Assembly (NCBI GenBank): GCA_964357255.1
Contig: CAYHKQ010000013.1
Coordinates: forward strand, 1-37,167
Length of the DNA: 37,167 nucleotides
Source: JBBTIS01 sp038059855
GTDB lineage: Bacteria > Elusimicrobiota > Elusimicrobia > JACQPE01
Direction of reading: 5' to 3'
This document shows positions 8,496 to 16,579 of the stretch, piece after piece (positions within the stretch are counted from its first letter, which is position 1; every line of letters starts with the position of its first letter). A program made the translations under genes and the position numbers. Under the pieces are notes generated by a model. That model was given only the letters and a program-made list of their open reading frames with translations. It searched no databases and was not told the origin of the DNA.

Positions 8496-8942
8496 TTAGC
8501 AGGGCAGGCGCGCGGGGCCCCCAAACCGGGCTAAAAATTCACTAGTGGCCAGATTGGCCAGTTGGGCCAGCCCTTCGAGTTCTTTGGCGCCCATGAGAGC
8601 ATCAGTGGGAAAATGAATGTTTAAGACGCCGACCGTCTGGCCGTTCGCATCTTTGAGCGGAAGGGAAAGAAATTGAAAATTGGGCCCGAACGGAATCGGG
8701 GGAGGCACAAAGAGGGCGTCCTCCTGGGGATGGCGCAGATAGTAGGGTTGGCCGGTGAGATACACGTGGCCGGCTACGCCCTGGCCGGGATTGAGCGTAA
8801 ATTTTTTAATCGCCTCCAGGGTGTCGCTGGGGAATCCCGTTGCCGCCACAATGCGCAACAACGAAACGCTTTCATCCATCAGCATCAAAGAGCCGACCTT
8901 GGCTTTGGCGTGGTTTAAGACTGTGCTGAGAACGTGTTCCAT
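8496..8942 (-). CDS. Stand-alone GAF domain protein
   Basis: 148 residues that are essentially one GAF domain. Typical features are KVGSLMLMDESVSLLRIVAA, the GQGVAGHVYLTGQPYYL turn and the final NGQTVGVLNIHFP strand. No kinase, cyclase or output domain is attached, so it may sense a small molecule and act through a partner. It starts at ATG 8942; a TATACT (minus strand, 8964-8959) lies 16 bases upstream as a possible -10 box, with no good -35. rsmI lies downstream across the palindrome. The histidine kinase at 14541 also begins with a GAF domain, but a link between the two is not supported. Confidence 0.8.
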   Translation of the reverse strand: MEHVLSTVLNHAKAKVGSLMLMDESVSLLRIVAATGFPSDTLEAIKKFTLNPGQGVAGHVYLTGQPYYLRHPQEDALFVPPPIPFGPNFQFLSLPLKDANGQTVGVLNIHFPTDALMGAKELEGLAQLANLATSEFLARFGGPARLPC

Positions 8943-9125
8943 AAATCTGTCGGTTACCAGTATAATTTTGGCACAATGCCTTAGTTTTCACCAGGGTCTT
9001 TTGGCCTTAAAGTCATGGTCCGGAAGACCTAGGGCAATTTGGGTCTAAAGTTGAAATGGCAATCACAAGTAGGGTTAAAAGGCCGGAAACAGAGATGAGG
9101 TTTTGACCTTTTTGAGTAGCGCGAG
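8943..9125. other. Divergent intergenic region GAF / pit
   Basis: 183 bases between divergent genes, so promoters for both must lie here. TATAAT at 8961-8966 (+) and TATACT on the minus strand overlap, but neither has a convincing -35 partner. A possible sigma-54 start (TTGGCAC near 8967) fails at the -12 element. No pho-box-like direct repeat is obvious upstream of pit. Confidence 0.35.
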
Positions 9126-10118
9126 ATGATCTTATTGATTTTTGTCGTCGCCTTGGTTTATGCGTTTTGGAATGGCCTGCACGATGCGCCGGCCATTTTG
9201 GCTCAGGTTACGGCCACTAGATCCGTTGGCCCCAGGACCGCTTTGGTTATTACCGGCGTCATGGAATTAGCTGGAGCGTTGTTTTTTTCTCAAATGGTCT
9301 TAAAGACCATGTCGTTTGCGGGCGAGGGGCTCGTTTGGGCCAGCCCCGTAGAACCAGGCTTAATCAGGAGTTTTGTGTTGAGCGCCTTGATCGTGGCTTT
9401 GGTTTTTAATATGGGAACCTGGTATTTGGGGTTTCCGTCCTCCTCCACTCATGCCTTGTTCGGAGCCATGACCGGAGCGGCCCTGGCCCTGCATTTGGGC
9501 GGCAATCTCATGGCGCTTAAGTTGCTTCAGATGCTTGCTGTTTTAATGGCCAGCGCCGCTATAGGGGGAGTTTTGGGGTTTGTCGTGACTCGAGGCCTGG
9601 GGCAATTGGATATTTCGTACCGTGCCGGCCATGCCCTGCTCGCGCCGCTCAACGCTGTTTTAAGCGGAGGATTGGCCTTTCTTCATGGGGCCAATGATAT
9701 GCCAAAGAGCCTTGGGCTTTTTCTTTTGGCTTTGAGATTGGGGCCGTTGACCCATTGGCCGGCTTTGCCCGAGAAGGTTTATCTTATCCTTTTTTCCGTT
9801 GCCATTAGTTTTGGAATTATGTTCGGCGAAAACAGGATTTTTAAGCTTTTGGGAATGAGGATTTTTCGCCTTCGCATTCTTCAGGGGCTGGGCGCCGGCA
9901 TGGTGAGCTCGGCTTCATTGGGCTTGTGCACGGCGCTCGGATTTCCCGTTTCCTCGACGCAAATTTTAGTGGGTTCGATGCTGGGGGCCGGCGCCGCCAA
10001 GAGCGCCAAGGCAATCCGTTGGATGGTAGTGTGGGAGATTTTGCTATCTTGGGTTATTACGTTGCCCGCTTGCGCGGCGTTGGGATACTTAATGGCCAGA
10101 TTTTTGGCCTTTTTTTAA
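9126..10118 (+). CDS. pit: Inorganic phosphate transporter, PiT family
   Basis: Inner-membrane phosphate:cation symporter of 330 residues with about ten hydrophobic segments. The two PiT signature repeats are visible: FWNGLHDAPAIL near residue 15 and LHGANDMPKSLGL near 185. Each is followed by a GFPSSSTHAL or GFPVSSTQIL element, the mark of the duplicated PF01384 fold. The predicted start is ATG 9126 with a weak ribosome site. A DUF47 (PhoU-like) gene follows across a short assembly gap; in many bacteria that protein partners or regulates Pit. Two exported phosphatases lie within 4 kb downstream. Confidence 0.95.
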   Translation: MILLIFVVALVYAFWNGLHDAPAILAQVTATRSVGPRTALVITGVMELAGALFFSQMVLKTMSFAGEGLVWASPVEPGLIRSFVLSALIVALVFNMGTWYLGFPSSSTHALFGAMTGAALALHLGGNLMALKLLQMLAVLMASAAIGGVLGFVVTRGLGQLDISYRAGHALLAPLNAVLSGGLAFLHGANDMPKSLGLFLLALRLGPLTHWPALPEKVYLILFSVAISFGIMFGENRIFKLLGMRIFRLRILQGLGAGMVSSASLGLCTALGFPVSSTQILVGSMLGAGAAKSAKAIRWMVVWEILLSWVITLPACAALGYLMARFLAFF

Positions 10119-10153
10119 ATTTAATTCGAATGCTGTGAAGACAGCGTGGCAAC

Positions 10154-10163
10154 NNNNNNNNNN
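10154..10163. other. Assembly gap (10 N)
   Basis: Ten undefined bases sit just before the DUF47 start codon. The true distance between pit and DUF47 is therefore unknown, and the ribosome site of DUF47 cannot be read. Confidence 1.
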
Positions 10164-10167
10164 AAAT

Positions 10168-10782
10168 ATGTTTTGGATATTTCGTAAACGCTTTGATTTT
10201 TATGAAATGCTGGCCGATCAGGCCAAGAAAAGCCACGAGACGCTTCAAGCCCTTGTGGTTTATATGGATAACCACAGCAAGGAGATGGGCAATAGAGTGG
10301 CCTCTTGCGAGAAGGAGGCGGATGTTAAGCGCACCGTTTTGGTCGAGGCGTTGAATCGTTCTTTTGTCACGCCGTTTGACCGCGAGGACATTCACGAACT
10401 TTCCCGCGCCGTGGACGACATGGCGGATTACGCCAAAACGACGGTGTTGGAGATGGCCCTTTTTGAGGTGCCGCCTAATCCGCATTTGCGTGAGATGGCC
10501 GTGGCCATGGAAAATGGAGCGAGGATTCTGCTGGAAGCGCTTTTGCTTTTGCCTGAGGCCACGAGGCATAATGAATCTATTAGGGAACTGATTATTAAAG
10601 TCAAAAAACTTGAAAATTATATCGAGAAAATTTACCGCCAGGCGTTGAGGGAACTTTTCGTTTCGAGCGATATGATTGGAATTTTAAAGACGCGGGAGAT
10701 TTTTCGGCATCTTTCCAACGCGGCCGACCGCATGGATCACGCCGCGAATGTGCTGGGAAACATTTTAATGAAGATGACATAG
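10168..10782 (+). CDS. DUF47 / PhoU-like phosphate transport regulator
   Basis: About 204 residues, all helical. Signatures of the DUF47 (PF01865, YkaA) family are SCEKEADVKRTVL, LNRSFVTPFDREDIHELSRAVDDMADY and the late LSNAADRMDHAANVLGNI. The acidic E/D-rich helices bind metal in PhoU-like folds. It is expected to act at the cytoplasmic face with the Pit transporter encoded just upstream. ATG 10168 is used because it matches the usual family start; the frame also runs back through the N gap. It ends TAG, and the 5'-nucleotidase ribosome site AGGAG overlaps that stop. Confidence 0.88.
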   Translation: MFWIFRKRFDFYEMLADQAKKSHETLQALVVYMDNHSKEMGNRVASCEKEADVKRTVLVEALNRSFVTPFDREDIHELSRAVDDMADYAKTTVLEMALFEVPPNPHLREMAVAMENGARILLEALLLLPEATRHNESIRELIIKVKKLENYIEKIYRQALRELFVSSDMIGILKTREIFRHLSNAADRMDHAANVLGNILMKMT

Positions 10783-10791
10783 GAGTTGGAT

Positions 10792-12351
10792 ATGAAGAAA
10801 GCGTTTGGGCAGGTAGCGGTTGGGCGGTTGAGTGTAATCGCCTCGGTCGTCTTAATCGCCTCGGCCGCCTTTCCTTTATGGGCCGCGTCGCGCCGTCTCG
10901 TTATCTATCACACCAACGACATTCACGGATATATTTCCGCCCGCGAAGCTTTTTTTTATAAAGAAAATCCAAAGCGAATGATCGGCGGTTTCGCCGCTTT
11001 TGCCGGCGTCATCAAAAAAGAGGAACTCCCGAAGATTTGGATTGACTCCGGAGACTTCTTTTTTGCTTCGCCGGAAGGGAATCTGACCAACGGAGAGAGC
11101 GTGCTGACGCTCGCTAATGCCCTGGGTTTGGCGGCCATGGCCGTGGGCAATCATGAATTCGATCTGGGGGAGCGCCGCCTGGGGGCCTTGGCCAAAAGGG
11201 CCCAATTTCCGTTTTTGGCGGCCAATGTTATGGTCCGCAAGTACAAGACGGAAGGCGAGAGGCCTTCTTACGTTCAACCTTACGTGATTCGAGATGTGGG
11301 CGGCGTTAAAATCGGCATTTTTGGCCTGATTACTCCGAATACCCCGTATGTCACTTTGCCGAAAAACGTTCGTTATCTCAAGTTTTTGCGGCCGGTCAAC
11401 GTAGCGGCGAATCTGGTCAAGGATCTCCGGTCTCAAGGCGCCGAATTGATTGTTGCGGCCAGTCACGTCGGATGGGCCGGGGACGGGGAGGATTTCGAGG
11501 ACGATAAGTATCTTGCTTCCCATGTGCCGGGGATTGACATTATTTTGGGCGGGCATACCCATACGCGCCTTGATCGTCCGTATCAAGACCCGGCAAATAA
11601 AACCATTATTATTCAGAGCGGTTCTTATCTGACGGCGGTGGGAAGACTCGAACTCCGGTTGGGCGAAGACGGCAAGATCAGCAAGTTCGAGCACCTGCTC
11701 AAGGATTTGTGGATTGACGAAACACCCGAGGACCCGCAGACATTGAGGGTGGTGACCCCTTTTAAAGATATGGTGGACCGCAAGCTCGCCGAGGTTTTAG
11801 GCGAGACGAAGGTGGATTTGACTTCCAGTCGGGAGGGGGAGTCTGTTTTGGGTAATATTATCGCCGATTGTATGAGGGAGGCCGTTCGCGCGGATATCGC
11901 CATGCAGAACTCCGGAGGCATCCGTTCTTCGATTTCAGCCGGAACCGTCACGCTCCGGCATCTCTACAACGTGTTGCCTTTTGATAATACGATTTACACA
12001 ATGACGTTGACCGGAAGCCAGGTTAAGGAGGTCTTGGAAGCGAGCCTGTCGGACGCGGTGATCCGTTTGCAAACATCGGGGTTGATTTTTCGCTATGACA
12101 TGACGCGCCCCAAGGGGCGCCGTTTGACGGAAGTGATGGTGGGTAAGAAGCCGATTCTTGTCACCAAGAATTATACGGTTGCCACGAATAATTTTTTGGC
12201 TGACGGGGGGGACGGTTATAAAACCTTTTTGAACGGCTCCTTGCGCAAGGACACAAAGACCGTGCTTCGAGACTCGATGGCTCAATGGATAAAAAAACAT
12301 ACGCCGCTCAAGCCGGCTCTGGAGGGGCGCATGACGGCGCAGAGGCCATAG
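10792..12351 (+). CDS. Periplasmic 5'-nucleotidase / metallophosphoesterase (UshA-like)
   Basis: About 519 residues with a signal peptide ending near FPLWAAS. The N-terminal calcineurin-like metallophosphoesterase domain has the metal motifs HTNDIHG, GNHEFD and GGHTHT. The C-terminal 5_nucleotid_C domain has MQNSGGIRSS and NNFLADGGDGY. Such enzymes strip phosphate from nucleotides outside the inner membrane, which fits the pit-DUF47 genes just upstream and the acid phosphatase downstream. ATG 10792 is preceded by AGGAG at 10781-10785. The signal peptide is partly encoded by an octamer repeat (10814-10835) shared with the gene at 16579. A UDP-sugar hydrolase or another phosphoesterase specificity is possible. 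Confidence 0.92.
   Translation: MKKAFGQVAVGRLSVIASVVLIASAAFPLWAASRRLVIYHTNDIHGYISAREAFFYKENPKRMIGGFAAFAGVIKKEELPKIWIDSGDFFFASPEGNLTNGESVLTLANALGLAAMAVGNHEFDLGERRLGALAKRAQFPFLAANVMVRKYKTEGERPSYVQPYVIRDVGGVKIGIFGLITPNTPYVTLPKNVRYLKFLRPVNVAANLVKDLRSQGAELIVAASHVGWAGDGEDFEDDKYLASHVPGIDIILGGHTHTRLDRPYQDPANKTIIIQSGSYLTAVGRLELRLGEDGKISKFEHLLKDLWIDETPEDPQTLRVVTPFKDMVDRKLAEVLGETKVDLTSSREGESVLGNIIADCMREAVRADIAMQNSGGIRSSISAGTVTLRHLYNVLPFDNTIYTMTLTGSQVKEVLEASLSDAVIRLQTSGLIFRYDMTRPKGRRLTEVMVGKKPILVTKNYTVATNNFLADGGDGYKTFLNGSLRKDTKTVLRDSMAQWIKKHTPLKPALEGRMTAQRP
10814..10835 (+). repeat. Octamer-period repeat, copy A
   Basis: Reads TAGC-GGTTGGGC-GGTTGAGT-GT; its last 18 bases recur exactly at 16605-16622. 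It lies inside the signal-peptide codons of the nucleotidase. A second short direct repeat, TAATCGCCTCGG, follows immediately (twice within about 30 bases). Confidence 0.65.
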
Positions 12352-12388
12352 TCGTAAAATAAGAGAAAGGGTTAAATAATTTTTTTGT

Positions 12389-13189
12389 ATGAAGCAAAAA
12401 ATTATCGGTTTTTTCGTCACGATCAAAAGGCTGGTCTTGATCGGGATTTGCCTTTTGGGTATGACGCTATTGTTTAGGTTGATGGGTTTGCGATCTAGGG
12501 CGGCGTCGTACGCCGTAGCCACGGCAGGGATGCTTGAACTGCGTCTGGCCGGCGTTCAGGAGCATCTGGAGGTTTCGGCGCGCCGCCTTGACGGGCGCAA
12601 GGATTCCGGAGTTTCGGCCGCTCGTTTCTTGGCCGGCTTTCTGGCGTTCAGTCCCGTTGTTGAGGAGATTTCCTGGGTTCACGGCGACGGCCGGTCTTCG
12701 GTTGCTTATGTGCGCACTCCCGATGGAATCGCTGAGCGCGCGCCTAGCGCCAAGATTGCCGCCGGTCCTCTTTACGCCGCCCATCAGAAAGGCCAGATTA
12801 TCGTTTTACCGCTCGAATATAAGCCCAATGCCATTCCTTCTTTTCAATTAAGCTATCCCCTTGATGGGCGCGAAGGCGGGTTTGTGCTGGCCAGGGTTAA
12901 TCTTTGGGATTTTTTAAAGCCCCCGACGACCTTGGCTGAGGGACTTTTGGGGCCGGGATTCGATTTGGAGGTCAAGGATCGCGAGGGCAGGCTTTTGGCT
13001 CACAAAACAACCTCCGATCCATGGAAAAAAGTTTTTACCAGGTTTTTTTCGGCTCGATCTACGGTTAAATCATTAGGGTTTAATGTCGAGGTGGCCGCTA
13101 ACCGCGTTGCGTTTATGGATGCCGTGCGGCCAGGGCGTTCGTGGTGGGCTTGCCTGGCCCTGTCGGTTGCCATGGCCGTTCTTTTGTAA
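12389..13189 (+). CDS. Membrane protein with Cache-like extracytoplasmic domain, no output domain
   Basis: 266 residues, not recognised as a named protein. One membrane segment lies near residues 15-35 (LVLIGICLLGMTLLF), then about 210 residues outside the membrane, then a final segment (WWACLALSVAMAVLL) that ends at the stop codon. This two-segment layout and phrases such as FSPVVEEISWVHGDGRSS and DGREGGFVLARVNLWDFL resemble the sensor half of Cache-domain receptors. No cytoplasmic kinase, cyclase or methyl-accepting domain follows, and no other frame continues one. It may be a truncated receptor or a sensor that works with a separate partner. The ribosome site is weak. Confidence 0.6.
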   Translation: MKQKIIGFFVTIKRLVLIGICLLGMTLLFRLMGLRSRAASYAVATAGMLELRLAGVQEHLEVSARRLDGRKDSGVSAARFLAGFLAFSPVVEEISWVHGDGRSSVAYVRTPDGIAERAPSAKIAAGPLYAAHQKGQIIVLPLEYKPNAIPSFQLSYPLDGREGGFVLARVNLWDFLKPPTTLAEGLLGPGFDLEVKDREGRLLAHKTTSDPWKKVFTRFFSARSTVKSLGFNVEVAANRVAFMDAVRPGRSWWACLALSVAMAVLL

Positions 13190-13194
13190 TTTCA

Positions 13195-13731
13195 ATGCAT
13201 TGGAAAATTTTGTGCGCCTTGGCCGCGGCGCATTTTTTAATCGCCGGTTTTAATCTGAAAATTGGTTTTGATTACGACGACACGCTGAGTTTTTCGAGCC
13301 CGGCTTACGAGAGGGGATTTGCCGCTGAAAAACAGAAAGGGGTTAAACCCTTCACGCCGGAATTTTGGCGGATCGTCAATGAAAATTATGAATTTGACGA
13401 GCCTCGCTGGGGGGTGATTTTTTGGGCCCTTTTGGCGAAAGCCGCGGGTTTTGATATTGTCGTTATAACGGCGCGATTGCCGGTCAACGCGGAGGCCTTG
13501 GTTGACCGGTGGGACTGGCTTTGCGACGGATTTTACTTTACCAAGGAAAAGGCCGCTGTTATGAATAAATTTCATTATGTGGCTTTTGTCGGCGACTCTG
13601 ATTCGGATATCGAGGAATGTCAGAGGGTGGACGTCATGGCTATCCGCGCCCGGCGCTCCCCGAAAAGTTCTTATAGAGAAAATTATTCCCCTGGAAAATA
13701 CGGAGAATGGATTCTGCCATTTTCCGGATAG
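13195..13731 (+). CDS. Class B acid phosphatase-like HAD protein (AphA-like)
   Basis: About 178 residues with a signal peptide (ILCALAAAHFLIAG). The HAD nucleophile motif is GFDYDDTLSFSSPAYERGF, close to the FDIDDTVLFSSPGF pattern of AphA. Motif II threonine is in VVITARLP, and the metal aspartates are in VGDSDSDIEECQ, followed by IRARRSPKSSYRE, again as in AphA. It is therefore probably an exported non-specific phosphatase that releases phosphate, although shorter than the roughly 237-residue enterobacterial enzyme. ATG 13195 was chosen because it starts the signal peptide; an upstream GTG at 13141 lies in the previous gene. Confidence 0.8.
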   Translation: MHWKILCALAAAHFLIAGFNLKIGFDYDDTLSFSSPAYERGFAAEKQKGVKPFTPEFWRIVNENYEFDEPRWGVIFWALLAKAAGFDIVVITARLPVNAEALVDRWDWLCDGFYFTKEKAAVMNKFHYVAFVGDSDSDIEECQRVDVMAIRARRSPKSSYRENYSPGKYGEWILPFSG

Positions 13732-13741
13732 GAGATAGGAT

Positions 13742-14515
13742 ATGCGCAAACCCATGGTTGTGGCGAATTGGAAGATGAATAAGGTCGGGCAAGACGTGCT
13801 TGATTTCGCCGGAGATTTTAAGCGAAAGCTTCCACGGGGAACGGTCGAGAAAGTCGAAGCGGTGATTTGTCCGGCGTTTGTTCATTTGGGGTTGCTCACG
13901 CGCGATGGGGCGTTGCCGACCGGCGTGGCCGTCGGGGCCCAGGACGCGCATTGGAAAGACAAGGGGGCTTTCACGGGATGCGTGTCCGCCGCGATGCTCA
14001 AGGACATGAAGGTTCGCTACGCAATCGTGGGACATTCAGAGCGCCGGCAATACTTCGCCGAATCTACGGTTATGCTTTCGGATAAGCTCAGAGCGGTCCT
14101 GGAATTCGGGCTCGTTCCGATTTTTTGCGTCGGAGAAAGTCTCGCGGATCGCGAGGCGGGTAAAACGATGGACATCCTTCGATCCCAAATGGATTCCCTG
14201 GGGGAGTCGCTGAAATTATTGCCGGCCGATCCCTCGGATTTTGTTCTGGCTTATGAGCCGGTGTGGGCTATTGGAACCGGAAAAAATGCCACGGTCGTCG
14301 AGGCTCAAGACGTTCATCGAGACTTGCGTCGGATGTTGGCCAAGCTTTGGGGCGAGCCGAGGGCCGGGGCCACGCGCATTCTTTATGGCGGCTCGGTTAC
14401 CCCGGAGAATTTCAGCGAGTTATCCGTCTCGCCGGAGATTGACGGAGCCTTAGTCGGCGGAGCGAGCCTTGAATGCGATAAATTTTTAAAACTCATTGAA
14501 ATCGCGGCAAAATGA
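13742..14515 (+). CDS. tpiA: Triosephosphate isomerase
   Basis: Glycolytic enzyme interconverting dihydroxyacetone phosphate and glyceraldehyde 3-phosphate. 257 residues, normal length. The N-terminal substrate lysine is in VVANWKMNK, the electrophilic histidine in IVGHSERRQYF, the catalytic glutamate in LAYEPVWAIGTGK, and the phosphate loop in ILYGGSVTPEN. A ribosome site (GGAGATAGG) precedes ATG 13742. The TGA stop overlaps an ATG that starts a seven-codon reading frame (MKKAVGR, 14513-14536), whose DNA resembles the octamer repeats elsewhere. Confidence 0.98.
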   Translation: MRKPMVVANWKMNKVGQDVLDFAGDFKRKLPRGTVEKVEAVICPAFVHLGLLTRDGALPTGVAVGAQDAHWKDKGAFTGCVSAAMLKDMKVRYAIVGHSERRQYFAESTVMLSDKLRAVLEFGLVPIFCVGESLADREAGKTMDILRSQMDSLGESLKLLPADPSDFVLAYEPVWAIGTGKNATVVEAQDVHRDLRRMLAKLWGEPRAGATRILYGGSVTPENFSELSVSPEIDGALVGGASLECDKFLKLIEIAAK

Positions 14516-14540
14516 AAAAAGCGGTTGGGCGTTAATTTTG

Positions 14541-16121
14541 ATGAATCGCCAGGAAATCACCATCGAAGACATCGAGCTTCTTTTAGAAACCAACAAGCTT
14601 CTTTCGTCCAAGCTCGAGATTGACGAACTGCTCTACACGATCATGAATCTGGCCGGCCGTGTTTTGCGGGTGCAAGCGGCGTCGGTGCTATTGTTGGACG
14701 AAAAAAAGCGGGAGCTTTATTTTGACGTTGCCGTGGGCGGAGCCGGAGAAAAAATTAAGGGGATTCGTATCCCCGTCGGCCAGGGGATCGCCGGATGGGT
14801 TGCGGCCGAGGGCAAGCCCATTATCGTCAACGATGTCGTCAAAGATGCCCGCTGGCAAGGCGAAATTTCCGCCGGTATGGAAAAGGAATTCGCCACCAAG
14901 GCGATTATTGCCTGTCCCCTTCAGGCCAAAGGACGAATCATCGGCGTCATCGAGGGAATCAATAAGATTGACGGGTCGGATTTTACTTTCGTGGATCTCA
15001 AGCTCTTTGAGGCCTTTGCCGGCCAAGCCGCGGTTGCCGTTGAGAACGCCAGGTTATTCGTCAGCCTGCGTTTGGAAAAGGACAAGCTCGATGGGATTTT
15101 TAACGATATGGCCGACGGCGCCTTGTTGGCCTCTCCCGGGGGGGAGATTCTTCGTTTTAACAAAATGGCGCTTTCTTTGTTCAAGGACCACGAGATAAGA
15201 AAGCTGGATGATTTTAGCGCCCATGGGTACCTTTGGAATCCCGATCCAGGCGCGGTTATGGCGAGCGGAGCAGGGGGCGGTCCGTTTGAGATTCGCAGGT
15301 CTGCTCCTAAGCTGTTGGTTCTCTTGGGCGCTTGGTCGAGGCTTGGCAACGGTTCGGACATCGATCGCCAACTGCTTTTTATCTTTCGTGATGTCACTGA
15401 AACCGCCAAGGAAGAGATACTCAAAAGGAATTTTATTTCCATGATTTCTCATAAGTTGCGCACCCCGTTGGTCGCCATCATCGGTTATATGCCCTTTTTG
15501 CGCGAAGGGAAGGACTCTATGCCGGAGGCCCATAAAAAAGCGCTCGATGTCATTGATCAAGAGAGCCGGCATTTGGCTTACTTGGTCGAAGATTTATTGC
15601 GATTTACCATGCTGTCCGGCCACATCCCCGAGGAAAAGCCTCGCGAGAATCGTATTTTTGCCGCGCGGCTGGTTGAGGACGCTTTAGCCAAAATTATTTT
15701 TTTACTTGAGGCCGAGAAGGTGATAATAGTAAAAAAATTGGACCCGGCTCTTGAAATTGTCGGCGACACCGCTTTGCTGATGGATATGCTTAAGAGTTTA
15801 ATGGATAACGCCGTGCGATTTAACGGCAAACCGGACAAAATTTTGCGCCTGGGAGTGGCCGCGCGAGGCGATGGCGTCGAATTTAGAGTTGAGGATAACG
15901 GCCCCGGCATCCCGCCGGAAGAACGCGGGCGTATTTTTCAGTGGTTTCATCAAGTCGAGGAGGATTTTACCGGGCAGGTGCGCGGCATGGGCCTGGGCCT
16001 TGCCTTTGTCAAAAAAGTCGTCAAGATGCATCAAGGCACGATCGATGTAATCAGCAAGGTCGGTGAAGGCTCGGCGTTTGTCATCACGTTGCCCGGGGCA
16101 CGAGAAGAGAAAGTCGAATGA
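14541..16121 (+). CDS. Soluble GAF-PAS sensor histidine kinase
   Basis: About 526 residues with no membrane segment. A GAF domain spans about residues 20-180, a PAS-like segment about 190-280 (GIFNDMADGALLASPGGEIL), then HisKA with the phospho-acceptor H304 in MISHKLRTPL, and HATPase_c with N-box DNAVRFNG, DNGPGIPPEERGRIF and GMGLGLAFVKKV. The H-box has lysine where most kinases have glutamate after the histidine. No response regulator is nearby, so the partner is unknown. ATG 14541 is preferred; an upstream in-frame TTG at 14496 overlaps tpiA. It overlaps the next gene by four bases (ATGA). Confidence 0.92.
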   Translation: MNRQEITIEDIELLLETNKLLSSKLEIDELLYTIMNLAGRVLRVQAASVLLLDEKKRELYFDVAVGGAGEKIKGIRIPVGQGIAGWVAAEGKPIIVNDVVKDARWQGEISAGMEKEFATKAIIACPLQAKGRIIGVIEGINKIDGSDFTFVDLKLFEAFAGQAAVAVENARLFVSLRLEKDKLDGIFNDMADGALLASPGGEILRFNKMALSLFKDHEIRKLDDFSAHGYLWNPDPGAVMASGAGGGPFEIRRSAPKLLVLLGAWSRLGNGSDIDRQLLFIFRDVTETAKEEILKRNFISMISHKLRTPLVAIIGYMPFLREGKDSMPEAHKKALDVIDQESRHLAYLVEDLLRFTMLSGHIPEEKPRENRIFAARLVEDALAKIIFLLEAEKVIIVKKLDPALEIVGDTALLMDMLKSLMDNAVRFNGKPDKILRLGVAARGDGVEFRVEDNGPGIPPEERGRIFQWFHQVEEDFTGQVRGMGLGLAFVKKVVKMHQGTIDVISKVGEGSAFVITLPGAREEKVE

Positions 16122-16579
16122 GGCCAATGGATTTGCCGTGTCCACGTTTTATGTTTTTGATTTTTGTTTTTCTCACGCTTCACCCCTCCGGCATTGCCCA
16201 GGCCGCTCAAAAAAAGGACAATGCCTCCGAGATTATGGAATGGAGGGAAGCGTTCGGGGGTCTGCCGGAAAGCGGCCAGTATGTGATTCGCGACAGCGAA
16301 ACTTGGAAAAATATCTGGCTTAGAGTCCGCGACAGCGAAATCCCGATTGTTGATTTTGAGAAAAAGATGGTTTTGGCCGCTTTTCTGGGCGTCCGATCCA
16401 CGGGTGGCTATTCGGTCAAGATTGAAGGGATTGGAAAACGAAAAAATAAAATCGTCGTGGCCGTGAGAGAAGCAAAACCCCCCAAGAACGCCATGGTTAT
16501 TCAGGCGATTACGAGCCCGTATCATATTAAGGTCGTGGACCGATCAGCCTTGCCGGTGGAATTCAAAATTGTCAAATAA
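16118..16579 (+). CDS. Exported PrcB_C-domain protein
   Basis: 153 residues with a signal peptide (FMFLIFVFLTLHPSGIAQAA). The core contains DFEKKMVLAAFLGVRSTGGYSVKIEGI followed by SPYHIKVVDRSALPVEFKI, matching the PrcB C-terminal domain (PF14343), named after a subunit of a Treponema protease complex. No protease gene is adjacent. Its ATG overlaps the kinase stop (ATGA), and the next gene starts at its own stop codon, so the three are translationally coupled. A second in-frame ATG at 16127 is possible. Function unknown; a small protein-binding or inhibitor role is only a guess. Confidence 0.72.
   Translation: MRPMDLPCPRFMFLIFVFLTLHPSGIAQAAQKKDNASEIMEWREAFGGLPESGQYVIRDSETWKNIWLRVRDSEIPIVDFEKKMVLAAFLGVRSTGGYSVKIEGIGKRKNKIVVAVREAKPPKNAMVIQAITSPYHIKVVDRSALPVEFKIVK

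Noticed and set aside
8960..8985. Sigma-54 promoter upstream of pit (TTGGCAC)
   Set aside because: The -12 GC element is absent at the required spacing.
10135..10167. Longer N terminus of DUF47 running through the N gap
   Set aside because: The frame is only open because N codons are not read; the family start fits ATG 10168.
14513..14536. Seven-codon leader peptide MKKAVGR before the kinase
   Set aside because: It may be a decayed repeat copy; no conserved codon pattern or attenuator structure supports a regulatory leader.
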